DNA of 64,000 nt from CBDBBY01 sp965203795. Its GTDB lineage: Bacteria > Pseudomonadota > Alphaproteobacteria > Rhodobacterales > Rhodobacteraceae. This document shows positions 41,692 to 50,247 of this stretch, piece by piece. Both the position numbers and the translations under genes were made by a program. The stretch is taken from contig OZ241915.1 of the NCBI GenBank assembly GCA_965203795.1, positions 1,984,001-2,048,000 of the forward strand, given 5' to 3'. How positions within the stretch are numbered: the first letter of the stretch is position 1; every line of letters starts with the position of its first letter. A model generated the notes under the pieces. It was not told the origin of the DNA. It saw nothing but the letters and a program-made list of their open reading frames with translations, and made no database searches.

Positions 41692-41692
41692 G

Positions 41693-41941
41693 TCAGCCTC
41701 CGGTCATCGGCGGAAAGAACGCGACCTCTTTGGCTCCTGCCAGCGGCGCATCAAGGTCCGACAGCTTCTGGTCGACCGCGACGCGAACGGACGCCATGTC
41801 CGAGAACGCGAGCTCGTAGCGCTCCTCGCGCGACCTGAGCTCCTCCACCAGGTCCGATACCGTCGCGGCGCGGGTCTCCACCGATTCCCTAGGCACGCCG
41901 ACGCGCTCCCGCACCCATGCGAAATAAAGAACGTCAACCAT
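41693..41941 (-). CDS. moaD: Molybdopterin synthase sulfur carrier subunit
   Basis: An 82-aa ubiquitin-fold protein starting MVDVLYFAWVRERVGVPRES and ending FFPPMTGG; the C-terminal Gly-Gly is thiocarboxylated to donate sulfur. It overlaps pgsA by 8 bp upstream and is followed after one base by moaE. The pgsA-moaD-moaE order after uvrC is typical of alphaproteobacteria. Confidence 0.95.
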   Translation of the reverse strand: MVDVLYFAWVRERVGVPRESVETRAATVSDLVEELRSREERYELAFSDMASVRVAVDQKLSDLDAPLAGAKEVAFFPPMTGG

Positions 41942-42545
41942 CGTCAGGCGCGCCCTTCAGAATTGATGCCGCCTTCGCAAAGTAATCGAAACCGGAAACC
42001 AAAGTAAGGACGCAGGCGATCCAAGCCATGGCGATGCCGATCATGTCCGGCCAGGTCGGCCCGCCGTCCGGCGCGCGGGCGAAACCGCCCCAGCCGGCCG
42101 CGGCGAACCCGCCGATGCAGATGAGGAGCATGCTCGCCAGCATTTGCGCCGCGGTTTTCCATTTGGCCAGATAGGTCACGTTCAGGCCCTGCTCCCTTCC
42201 GGCCAGCCGTTCGCGAATGCCCGCAATCAGGAATTCCCGGAACAGGATGAGCGCGAAGGGCGGCGCTACGTAGGCGCCTATCCCCGAATGGGCGGCGATG
42301 ACTATGAACGCGGAGGCGATCAGAACCTTGTCGGCGATGGAATCTAGCATTGCGCCGAACTCGGTCGCCGAGCCGGTCCTCCTCGCCAAGTAGCCATCGA
42401 GGAAGTCGGAGGCCGAGGCGGCGGCGAACAGAATCGCAGCCCAGAAATCGGCGGCAGGCCTGTCCAGCACGAGGAACGGAACCACGATGGCAAGCGCCAG
42501 CGCAATCCGCATGATCGTCACGAGCGTCGGGACGGTAAGCGTCAA
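41934..42545 (-). CDS. pgsA: CDP-diacylglycerol-glycerol-3-phosphate 3-phosphatidyltransferase
   Basis: A 203-aa CDP-alcohol phosphatidyltransferase with four to five hydrophobic segments. The signature D-G-x2-A-R-x8-G-x3-D-x3-D is seen in DFLDGYLARRTGSATEFG followed by AMLDSIADK. It makes phosphatidylglycerophosphate for anionic phospholipids. The start is set as TTG at 42545, because GGAGG lies 6 nt upstream and no ATG or GTG exists at the expected N-terminus; the open frame to 42602 would overlap uvrC. It lies 16 bp after uvrC. Confidence 0.92.
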   Translation of the reverse strand: MTLTVPTLVTIMRIALALAIVVPFLVLDRPAADFWAAILFAAASASDFLDGYLARRTGSATEFGAMLDSIADKVLIASAFIVIAAHSGIGAYVAPPFALILFREFLIAGIRERLAGREQGLNVTYLAKWKTAAQMLASMLLICIGGFAAAGWGGFARAPDGGPTWPDMIGIAMAWIACVLTLVSGFDYFAKAASILKGAPDDG

Positions 42546-42561
42546 GGAACCGCCTCCAAGC

Positions 42562-44421
42562 TCACGCAGGCTCGCGGAAGTGGCCGTGGATCGCCGCGGC
42601 AAGCGAAGCGGAAATTCCCGGCACCGCCTTCAGATCCTCCAAGCCTGCGCGCCCTACGGCCTTCGCCGACCCGAAATGCGAAAGAAGCGACCGCTTGCGC
42701 GCGGCCCCCACTCCCGGAATCCCGGACAGCGGGGATTCAGCATTCTTCCTCGCGCGGCTCGCCCTGTGGGACCCGATCGCGAACCGGTGGGCCTCGTCCC
42801 TGATCCGCTGCACGAAGTACAGCACGGGATCGTTGGGCCGCAATGCGATCCGGCGCTTGCCGGGAAGATGGAACTCCTCCCTGCCCGCGTTGCGGTCGCG
42901 TCCCTTGGAAACCGCCGCGAGCGGCACACCCGAAACGCCTAGATCCTCCATCGCGGCCAAGCACGCCGTCAGCTGGCCCGCCCCGCCATCGACGAGCACC
43001 AGATCCGGCCAAGCGTCCGATTCCCGCTCCGGATCCTCCCTAATCAGCTTTCGGAACCTGCGCTCGAGCATTTCGTTCATCATGGCGTAGTCGTCGCCGG
43101 GGGCCAGATCCTCCTGCTTGAAATTGAACCGCCTGTAGGCCGATTTCATGAATCCTTCCGGTCCGACGACGATCATTGCGCCGACTGGGGAACTGCCTTG
43201 AATGTGCGAATTGTCGAACACCTCTACACGCGACGGCGCCGCGTCCAACCCGAACGCCTCGGCCAGCCCCGCGAGCAGCTTTGCTTGCGCGGTTGTTTCC
43301 GCCATCCGCCGGGCAAGCGATTCCCTCGCGTTGCGAACCGCGTTTTCAACAAGGACCGCCGCCTCCCCCCGTTTCGGCAGCACCAGCCTCACCCTGCGCC
43401 CTAGCCGGTCCGACAGCATCCGCTCCATGAGATCGTCATCGGCTATGGGATGCGAGAGCAGAACCCGCGGCGCCGGAATGTTCCGGGAATAGAACTGACC
43501 TAGAAAGCCCTCCAGCACTTCGGGCTCTTCGGCGCCGGATCCGGTGCGGGGGAAATAAGCGCGGTTGCCCCGGTTCTGATTGGCGCGGATGAAGAACACC
43601 TGAACGCAGGCCTCTCCCCCGGCCATATGGAGCCCCACGACATCCGCCTCCTTGACGAATCTCGGATTGATGCCTTGGACCGCCTGCACTTGAGTAAGCG
43701 CCTGAATCCTGTCCCGGATCGCGGCCGCGCGCTCGAATTCGAGCGCCGCCGCGGCGGCATCCATCTCCTTCGCGAGCTTCGCCTGCATCTCCGAAGTCTT
43801 CCCGGACAGGAACCGTTCGGCATCCTGCACCGACTCCTCGTATTCGCGCTCCTCAATATATCCGACGCAAGGGGCGGAGCACCGCTTGATCTGGTACAGC
43901 AGGCACGGGCGCGTGCGGTTGTCGAAGGTCGAATCGGAGCAGTTCCGGAGCAGGAAGATTTTCTGGAGCTGGTTCAAGGTCCGGTTGACCGCTCCCGCCG
44001 AAGCGAACGGGCCGAAATAGTTGCCTTTCTCGCTCTTGCGGCCGCGATGCTTTCTGATGCGCGGATACCGGCTCTCGCGGGACACGAGGATGTTCGGCAG
44101 GCTCTTGTCGTCCCGAAGGAGCACGTTGAACTTCGGCTTGAGCTGCTTGATCAGGTTTTGCTCCAGTAGGAGCGCTTCGGTTTCCGTCCGCGTTGTCAGA
44201 AACATCATCGACGCCGTCGCATCCACCATTCGGGCGATGCGCGGACTCTGCCCGGATTTGGATGCGTAGCTGCGCACGCGGTTCTTCAGGTTGCGGGCCT
44301 TCCCGACGTAGAGCACCTCGCCCTTCTCGCCGTGCATCCGGTACACGCCCGGGCTGCCGTCCAGAGTCCGCAAATAATGCTCGACGCATTCGACGCCGCG
44401 GAGTCCGTGCGCGTCAGACAT
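42562..44421 (-). CDS. uvrC: Excinuclease ABC subunit C
   Basis: A 619-aa protein of normal family length. GIY-YIG nuclease: GSPGVYRMHGEKGEVLYVGK with ARNLKNRVRSY. UvrB-interaction (UVR) region around LAKEMDAAAAALEFERAAAI. RNase H-like endonuclease: VEVFDNSHIQGSSPVGAMIV and DLVLVDGGAGQLTA. C-terminal HhH: IPGVGAARKRSLLSHFGSAK. The start at 44421 is chosen for the GAGGGCGG just upstream; ATG 44457 is an alternative. It cuts on both sides of UvrB-marked lesions. First gene of a run with pgsA, moaD and moaE. Confidence 0.96.
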   Translation of the reverse strand: MSDAHGLRGVECVEHYLRTLDGSPGVYRMHGEKGEVLYVGKARNLKNRVRSYASKSGQSPRIARMVDATASMMFLTTRTETEALLLEQNLIKQLKPKFNVLLRDDKSLPNILVSRESRYPRIRKHRGRKSEKGNYFGPFASAGAVNRTLNQLQKIFLLRNCSDSTFDNRTRPCLLYQIKRCSAPCVGYIEEREYEESVQDAERFLSGKTSEMQAKLAKEMDAAAAALEFERAAAIRDRIQALTQVQAVQGINPRFVKEADVVGLHMAGGEACVQVFFIRANQNRGNRAYFPRTGSGAEEPEVLEGFLGQFYSRNIPAPRVLLSHPIADDDLMERMLSDRLGRRVRLVLPKRGEAAVLVENAVRNARESLARRMAETTAQAKLLAGLAEAFGLDAAPSRVEVFDNSHIQGSSPVGAMIVVGPEGFMKSAYRRFNFKQEDLAPGDDYAMMNEMLERRFRKLIREDPERESDAWPDLVLVDGGAGQLTACLAAMEDLGVSGVPLAAVSKGRDRNAGREEFHLPGKRRIALRPNDPVLYFVQRIRDEAHRFAIGSHRASRARKNAESPLSGIPGVGAARKRSLLSHFGSAKAVGRAGLEDLKAVPGISASLAAAIHGHFREPA

Positions 44422-44793
44422 TCCGCCCTCAGCGGCGATTTCGCTGGCAGCGTTCATGCCGGGTGCACCGTCCGAGCGGGGAGCCTTTCCGCCGCACTGA
44501 GCGGGCACCAGACCGGGGACGGATGCGCCCTGAGCCGGGCTGCTCCGGCGCGAGAGACCACTAAGGCCCGATTGTGGATAAATATGTTGAAATCTCTTTC
44601 GCGGCGCGCAATGGCCTTGAAATCCAAGGCATCGCGCAGAATCATCCTCGGACTCGCGGCGAGTCGGCAACACATTGATTGATTGCGATAAATTTTGGCT
44701 CCGAATTGGGCCTTAGCCGCTAAGCGCATAAATCTCACGCATTTTTCGCGATTCTGTGAGCATCGTGGAAAACTTGCGCGGTTGGAAGCCGTT

Positions 44794-45600
44794 TCATGCC
44801 GAATCGCTCCCCCGGCGAGGCGTGGTTCCGGCCGCCGCGGACGGCTTCAAATGCTGCCCTCCGTCCACGCAAAGCAGCTGGCCGGTGACGGCCTTGGAAT
44901 CAAGCAGGTAGTTCACCGCAGAGCTGATGTCTTCCGGGTTTGCTCCCCGTCCAAGCAGCGTGCCGGCGCGCTGGCCCGCGAAATGCTCCGCCGTCTGCCG
45001 TTCGTTTCGAACCGTCGGGCCGGGCGCGATCGCATTGACCCTAACATCCGGCGCAAGCGCGATCGCAGCGATCCCGGTGAACGACCAGAGCGCGGATTTG
45101 GCGATCGAGTAGCTCACGAAGTCCGGAGCTGGGTCGACGACCCTCTGGTCGACCAAGTTGATGATCTGCGCGACCGCCGCGAGTTCGCCATCGCCGTCGG
45201 GCCGGGACTTCGGCGCTTGGCGGGCGAACGCCTGCGCGAGGAGAAAGGGCGCGTGCAGATTGATTTCGAGGGCGTCCCGCCAGCTCTCCAAGGTCGCCGT
45301 CTCAATTGTATCGGGTTCGAAAACGGACGCGTTGTTGATCAGCACGCCAATCCTGCGCCCGAGGGCGGCGCCGGCTTTGTCAACCAGCCCGGAGGCGGCT
45401 CCGGGGTCGAGCAGATCCGCTCGCAGGATCTGCGATCGGACGCCGAAGCCTCGGATCTCGGCGGCGGTCTCCTCGGCTGCCTCGAAAGAGGTGTTGAAAT
45501 GGACCGCCGTGTCGTAGCCTCTGCGCCCCAGCGCGAGCGCAATCGTCCTTCCGAGCCTGCGGGCCCCGCCTGTTACTAGTGCCGCGCCTACTTCCGGCAT
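44794..45600 (-). CDS. SDR family oxidoreductase (pteridine reductase/FolM-like)
   Basis: A 268-aa classical SDR. The cofactor motif is TGGARRLGRTIALALGRRGY, whose two Arg after Gly-Ala suggest NADPH, as in pteridine reductases and FolM. NNASVFEPD carries the N-A-S motif and YSIAKSALW the catalytic Tyr/Lys. GQLLCVDGGQHL closes the fold. The TGGARRLG and LVDQR features match the dihydromonapterin/pteridine reductase branch, which alphaproteobacteria often encode. Upstream of an S49 peptidase in the same direction, with a ~70 bp gap. Substrate uncertain. Confidence 0.82.
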   Translation of the reverse strand: MPEVGAALVTGGARRLGRTIALALGRRGYDTAVHFNTSFEAAEETAAEIRGFGVRSQILRADLLDPGAASGLVDKAGAALGRRIGVLINNASVFEPDTIETATLESWRDALEINLHAPFLLAQAFARQAPKSRPDGDGELAAVAQIINLVDQRVVDPAPDFVSYSIAKSALWSFTGIAAIALAPDVRVNAIAPGPTVRNERQTAEHFAGQRAGTLLGRGANPEDISSAVNYLLDSKAVTGQLLCVDGGQHLKPSAAAGTTPRRGSDSA

Positions 45601-45671
45601 CGTGCATTCTTTCGCAAAAGCGAATCGGTTTCGGTCTTGGGCCCCTTTCCGCGAAGCCGCTGCCGACGGCG

Positions 45672-46472
45672 CTAAACGCCGTACCGCGCCCGCATCGCGC
45701 GCTCGTCCAGCTCAAGCGCCGCCGAATCAACCAGCTGGGACGCGAACGGAGTCATGAACCGGCGGCGCTTGCCGTAGACCCGGAACTTCACCCTGTCTCC
45801 GAACAACTCCTTCATCCTCGGCACCAAGTGCCCGATGCCGTCCACCAAGCCGAGTTCGGCGGCACTGGATCCGGTCCAGAACTTGCCGGTGAACAGGCCC
45901 TCGCCGTTCAGCTTGCCGCCTCGCCGCTCCTCCACGTGCCGAATGAAGTTGTCATGCAGCTGCCCCTGAATCTCCTTCAGCCGGGCCACATCCTCGGCCT
46001 TTTCAGGGAGGAAGGGATCCCAAGCGTTCTTTTCGTCGCCGGAGGTATGGACGCGCCGCTCGATTCCGGACCGTTTCAACAGGTCATGGAATCCGAACGA
46101 GGATGATATCACGCCGATGGAGCCGACAATCGAGTTCGGGTCCGCATGGATTTCATCGGCGGCGCAGGCGATCCAGTAGCCCCCTGAAGCCGCAAGATCT
46201 TCGACGAACGCGTAAACGGGAACGCCCTTCTCACTCGAGAGCCTGCGGATCCGGCTGGAGATCAGCGACGCCTGCACCGGCGATCCGCCGGGGGAATTCA
46301 CGGCGAGCGCCACGGCCTTCGGCTTCCCCTTCGTGAACGCGCGCTCAAGGTGCGGGGCGATGGCCTCGTCGCACAGGATCGACGAGCGCATCCGCGAGCT
46401 CGACATGATGACGCCCTCGAGCCTGATGACCGAGACCGAGGGCGCACGCTTTCTTGAAGGCCAGAACCGCAT
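45672..46472 (-). CDS. S49 family peptidase (SppA/SohB-like)
   Basis: A 266-aa, one-domain S49 peptidase. It shows VALAVNSPGGSPVQASLIS, the Ser in FVEDLAASGGYWIACAADE, and the Lys candidate in SGDEKNAWDPFLPEK. The N-terminus has a short hydrophobic stretch (SVSVIRLEGVIM), and no long TM anchor is obvious. These enzymes clear signal peptides or misfolded membrane-associated polypeptides. The length matches the small alphaproteobacterial SppA form. Confidence 0.9.
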   Translation of the reverse strand: MRFWPSRKRAPSVSVIRLEGVIMSSSRMRSSILCDEAIAPHLERAFTKGKPKAVALAVNSPGGSPVQASLISSRIRRLSSEKGVPVYAFVEDLAASGGYWIACAADEIHADPNSIVGSIGVISSSFGFHDLLKRSGIERRVHTSGDEKNAWDPFLPEKAEDVARLKEIQGQLHDNFIRHVEERRGGKLNGEGLFTGKFWTGSSAAELGLVDGIGHLVPRMKELFGDRVKFRVYGKRRRFMTPFASQLVDSAALELDERAMRARYGV

Positions 46473-47028
46473 GGCGCGTGCTTAATCGCAGGCGCAACGA
46501 CATTCAATCACCTGTCGCGATTCAACACTTTCCGGGCTACTTGGGTTCTTATCCTGTTCAATTCGCGGGGCAGAACAATCGGTCGCTCTGTTGGCTACCG
46601 ACCCTTCCGACCGCCATCGGCGTGGATGCCGATTGGGGAAACGGCACACTTCGGTACTGCGCTTTCGGTGTATGCGACCAACTTAAAGAGCTGTTCCGGT
46701 TGGATACTTCAACGATGGCGTTGGCGACGTAGTCGGTGACGAACGGGACCTCCAGGACGTCCTAGCATCCGCGGAACTTGTCATGCCGAGTTCCGATTAC
46801 GCACGACGTTCCTAGGCGGCTGTGGATGACGCGGTCGCAGCCTGATGTCCCGCATCTGGCATTCGCGCTCAGCCTCGGCCGTGTCCAATCATCCGGCATC
46901 GACATACACTGCTTCCCCGCGGCCTTTCGGGCTTGAGCCATGCAGCCCGACCGCGAGGATGCGCCCGATGATGCTTTCGTCGGCGGCCCTTGAACGTAAA
47001 GCGTAATTGCGAAAGAAATTTATACTGC
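46473..47028. other. Intergenic region, no recognised gene
   Basis: A 556 bp stretch with open frames in several phases. None has a credible start site, domain or codon pattern. A frame at 46454-46732 (+) reads HFPGYLGSYPVQFAGQNNRS but overlaps the S49 gene start and has no similarity I know. It may contain old mobile-element debris. Confidence 0.4.
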
Positions 47029-47307
47029 TCAATCGGATAGACAAAGAAACAACCGGTTGGAAGCGCCGTACTGACTCCAAGCGCTGGCAAACTCTGCTGA
47101 CTTTTTCCTGCCACATATCCGCTGCGCTTCGGTTTGCATTTGCCAATCTTCCGATGCATCAGTACCACATGACCATTCGCTGTAGCAGGAGAAAGTTACA
47201 CTGTAGCCGTTGTAGGCTGATACGCTCCACCAAGTTGGCAGCGGTCCGCTGTTGGCAACGCCAGAGGCCAAAAGGATCAGCGCAAGAGCCTTAAGTGTCG
47301 TTCTCAT
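47029..47307 (-). CDS. Small secreted cysteine-containing protein, unknown function
   Basis: A 92-aa protein. ATG at 47307 is preceded by GGAG, 8 nt upstream. The first 20 residues (MRTTLKALALILLASGVANS) form a convincing signal peptide. The mature part is short, Trp/Ser/Tyr-rich and has four Cys in the segments SCYSEWSC, RICGRK and LFLCLSD, compatible with two disulfides. I do not recognise a family. It lies back-to-back with the DUF1828 gene, whose start is 73 bp away. Confidence 0.6.
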   Translation of the reverse strand: MRTTLKALALILLASGVANSGPLPTWWSVSAYNGYSVTFSCYSEWSCGTDASEDWQMQTEAQRICGRKKSAEFASAWSQYGASNRLFLCLSD

Positions 47308-47379
47308 GATTGTATCTCCAATTTTGTAACGCTCGCCAAAACTAGCCAATGTTTATGATGCTATCAAGAGGATGTTTCC

Positions 47380-48144
47380 ATGATTCAGGACGTGCAGCCA
47401 TTGCTGGAGCGATATTGGACTTGGCTTCAGGACAGAACGCACTTGCGTGAGGTTGGAGACTGTATTGAGATTACGACGCCGTATTTGGATCGCCACAACG
47501 ATTATCTTCAGATTTATACCAAACGCATCAATGGTGGTTTCGTACTGACCGACGACGGATACATCCTTGACGATCTGGAATTGTCCGGGCACGAAATCGA
47601 CAGTTCCAAACGCAAGGCAGCGCTTGAGGAAATATTGAACGGATTCGGCGTCCACTCAAACGGCACGGCACTGGAGGTCACGGCATCCGCGGAAAATTTC
47701 CCGCTTCGGAAACACAATCTCGTGCAGGCTATGTTCGCAGTCAACGATCTCTTCCGCATTGTTTCGCCGACCATCGCAAATTTTTTCCGCGAAGATGTGG
47801 CGTCTTGGCTCGACACGTCCGGTATCCGTTATATTTCGAACATCAAGTTCACAGGGAAAACCGGTTACGATCACTATTTCGATTTCATCATTCCGAAATC
47901 GAAGACCCAGCCGGAACGTATACTTCAAGCGATCAACTGTCCAAGCCGCGAGACCGCGGAGAAGGTGGTGTTTTCTTGGGCAGACACCAGAGAGGCGCTT
48001 CCGTGCGAGGCTCAAACCTATGCTATTTTGAACGACTCAGAACGAACGATCTCCGAAAATGTGCTGGACGCGATGCGCGGTTACGATGTGCGCCCGGTTC
48101 CATGGTCGGCCCGCGAGGAAGCGCGGAACGAGTTGGCGGCGTGA
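47380..48144 (+). CDS. DUF1828/DUF1829 domain protein
   Basis: A 254-aa protein. The N-terminal half matches DUF1828: ITTPYLDRHNDYLQIYTKRI followed by FVLTDDGYILDDLELSGHEI. The C-terminal half (KTGYDHYFDFIIPKSKTQPE, PVPWSAREE) is like DUF1829. Both domains occur in phages, plasmids and accessory islands; the biochemical function is not established. The start is ATG 47380. It marks the left edge of the second accessory island. Confidence 0.82.
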   Translation: MIQDVQPLLERYWTWLQDRTHLREVGDCIEITTPYLDRHNDYLQIYTKRINGGFVLTDDGYILDDLELSGHEIDSSKRKAALEEILNGFGVHSNGTALEVTASAENFPLRKHNLVQAMFAVNDLFRIVSPTIANFFREDVASWLDTSGIRYISNIKFTGKTGYDHYFDFIIPKSKTQPERILQAINCPSRETAEKVVFSWADTREALPCEAQTYAILNDSERTISENVLDAMRGYDVRPVPWSAREEARNELAA

Positions 48145-48854
48145 CCTTTCATGGCGGGCGAAGTGGATTCCGCCGCCTCTGAACGAATCGCCCTTGCAAG
48201 CCAAATGCTTGCGTAGTTGGCCCTCTTGCCGTCTGTTTCTTGCAGACGGCCTCGACAAACCATGTCGGCATCAAGACCAAATGTCAGAAGCACTCGAACA
48301 AATTGTGTTGATTGGTACTTCGGGCCGCTAAGGTATGTTGCGGTTCGCTCCTAATGGATCTGCGGGCCAGAGCAATTCTCCTGGCGACGGCCATGCGGGC
48401 AATTGATTACCTTGCGCTGTATTGTCGAACTCCTCCTGCGCGGCTTGAGCCGTGCCCGCTCCTATACTCGCGGCGGTCGACAGAACCGCAAGCCTCGATT
48501 CTATGCTAGCGATCCGTACGGCGAGTGGCAGGCCTTCTTCTCTAAGCGCACGAATTTCCGCACTGATATTTCGGATATTCTTGCTTCCAGCCTTGCGAGC
48601 ATCGTCGAAGCTCGCATCGGCGGCTGCAAATTGGCTCTGAATGTCTTCCCCAAATCCAGTCATCTGAGATTGAACGCTCCCAACCTGCGATTGGATGGCG
48701 GGGCCAGTACAGCATGCGTTTAACCTCAGTCACCGGCCCGGTCGAAAGCATGAGGGAACGCGCCAGCAGCTCCCGGCCAATTCGGTCTGCGTTGGCCGCC
48801 GGAACCCGGATTGAAGCACCAGCCGACTTCGGAGGTCCAGAAACCGGATAGGTC
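48145..48854. other. Mostly non-coding region with one weak ORF
   Basis: Contains the weak minus-strand ORF described at 48328-48663. The rest shows no gene, RNA or repeat that I can support. Confidence 0.4.
48328..48663 (-). CDS. Possible small helical protein (low confidence)
   Basis: A 111-aa frame with a predicted long amphipathic helix (GSKNIRNISAEIRALREEGL, then VRIASIESRLAVLSTAASIG). The segment resembles a coiled coil. No family is recognised and the ribosome-binding site is poor (GGGAG 14 nt upstream). It may be a remnant of a longer gene. Confidence 0.3.
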   Translation of the reverse strand: MTGFGEDIQSQFAAADASFDDARKAGSKNIRNISAEIRALREEGLPLAVRIASIESRLAVLSTAASIGAGTAQAAQEEFDNTAQGNQLPAWPSPGELLWPADPLGANRNIP

Positions 48855-48896
48855 AACAGCGCGGTTGTCAACAGGTTTGTTGACAACCGCGCTGTT
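48855..48896. promoter_or_regulatory. 42 bp perfect inverted repeat upstream of the ATPase pair
   Basis: 19 bp arms (AACAGCGCGGTTGTCAACA and its exact complement) are separated by GGTT. The arms also contain smaller TTGTCAACA-type palindromic units. It ends 43 bp before the start codon at 48940. No T-run follows, so it is more likely an operator or structured leader than an intrinsic terminator. Confidence 0.8.
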
Positions 48897-48939
48897 AACA
48901 GTTAGAACTCAACCGAATCGTTGAACAGTTGGGCGAACC

Positions 48940-50241
48940 ATGAAATCAAATATCGGATCCTATGTTGTCGGCACCGACTTCCACGGACGCGAAGCCGAAC
49001 TTGGGGCATTGTTGCGACGGGTCCGCGACGGCAACCATGTCCTGCTATCCGGGCAGCGCCGCATGGGGAAAACCAGCATCGCAAGGGAATTGGGACAGAG
49101 ACTCGAGTCCGAGGGCTGGGCAACCGTATTCGCCGATGTCGAGAACGCCGCTTCGCCGGAAGACGCGATAGCCGAGCTGGCCCGAGGTTCCTACCCCGTG
49201 CGCACCATAGCATCCCGCATCGTCGAGGTTCTGGATCGCCGAATTTGGAAGAATGTGGAAGAGCTGGGCGCATGGGAATTCAGGATCAAGTTCCGTGCTG
49301 AACTGAACTCGGGGAATTGGCAGCGGCTCGGATACAATCTGATCAGCGCCTGCGCCAATCACAGGCAGCCGGTCCTGTTGGTCATCGACGAACTGCCCAT
49401 CTTCCTATCCCGTCTTTCCGCGGAGCCCGAAGGAACGAAGCGGGTCGACGAATTTCTGAGCTGGATGCGGCATGCGCTCCAGACGATCGACAACCGCCCC
49501 ACCGCCATTCTGGCGGGAAGCATAGGGCTCCTTCCCTTGGTTGAGCGCCTCGGATTGCCGGACCGCATCAATATCTTCGCTCCGTTTCAGCTTGCGCCTT
49601 GGGATCGCGACACCAGCATTGCATGCTTCCGGCGTCTGGCCGAGGAATACGAAATGCACCCGGAAGAGGATGTCGCGGACGCTGTTTACGACGTGCTCGG
49701 CCGCGGCGTGCCGCACTTCGTGCAGCGGCTCTTCGCCGAGCTGAAAGACCGCTCCGAAATGCGCGCGGGTGCTGCCGTGACCAAGCAGGATGTCTTGGAA
49801 GCTTATCGCACCGGGCTTCTAGGCGCACCGGGGCAAGGCGATCTCAGTCAATATGAGACCCGCCTTCGCGCCGCGCTCGATGAGCATTCCTGTGCCATCG
49901 CCATGGAGATTCTGGCGGAAACCGCCACGGAAGGCGTGTTTTCCACAAGCGCCCGGCGAGCCTTCGAGAATGAGCTTCGCGTTAGATTCGCTGACGGGTC
50001 CGAGCGGGTCAGGCAGATATTGAGCGTTCTCGAGCACGACGGATACCTTGCCCTACATCCGGACGGCCACCGGTTCGAATTCAAATTGCTGCAGGACTGG
50101 CTGAAGGCGCGTTACGGCCCCTTCCACCGTCCGTTCGCCAGCCGAAGACCGAGTCCCGACGGAAGTAGCGATATTCCCGGAGGCAAGCGACAGAAGATGG
50201 GCTTCGACCTCAGCCCGAAGACCGGACAAGAAAGGGAGTAG
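48940..50241 (+). CDS. STAND/AAA-type ATPase, first gene of a tandem pair
   Basis: A 433-aa P-loop NTPase of the archaeal-ATPase/MNS type. Walker A is SGQRRMGKTS (residues 37-46) and Walker B is PVLLVIDELPIF with Asp150-Glu151. FQLAPWDRDTSIACFRRLAE is the conserved helical segment after the core. A winged-helix-like C-terminal part (RVRQILSVLEHDGYLALHPD) follows. No effector domain is visible. It lies 6 bp upstream of a second ATPase with repeats, so the two are probably co-translated and act together as a sensor/switch. The large palindrome 43 bp upstream may control it. Confidence 0.8.
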   Translation: MKSNIGSYVVGTDFHGREAELGALLRRVRDGNHVLLSGQRRMGKTSIARELGQRLESEGWATVFADVENAASPEDAIAELARGSYPVRTIASRIVEVLDRRIWKNVEELGAWEFRIKFRAELNSGNWQRLGYNLISACANHRQPVLLVIDELPIFLSRLSAEPEGTKRVDEFLSWMRHALQTIDNRPTAILAGSIGLLPLVERLGLPDRINIFAPFQLAPWDRDTSIACFRRLAEEYEMHPEEDVADAVYDVLGRGVPHFVQRLFAELKDRSEMRAGAAVTKQDVLEAYRTGLLGAPGQGDLSQYETRLRAALDEHSCAIAMEILAETATEGVFSTSARRAFENELRVRFADGSERVRQILSVLEHDGYLALHPDGHRFEFKLLQDWLKARYGPFHRPFASRRPSPDGSSDIPGGKRQKMGFDLSPKTGQERE

Positions 50242-50247
50242 CGCCGC

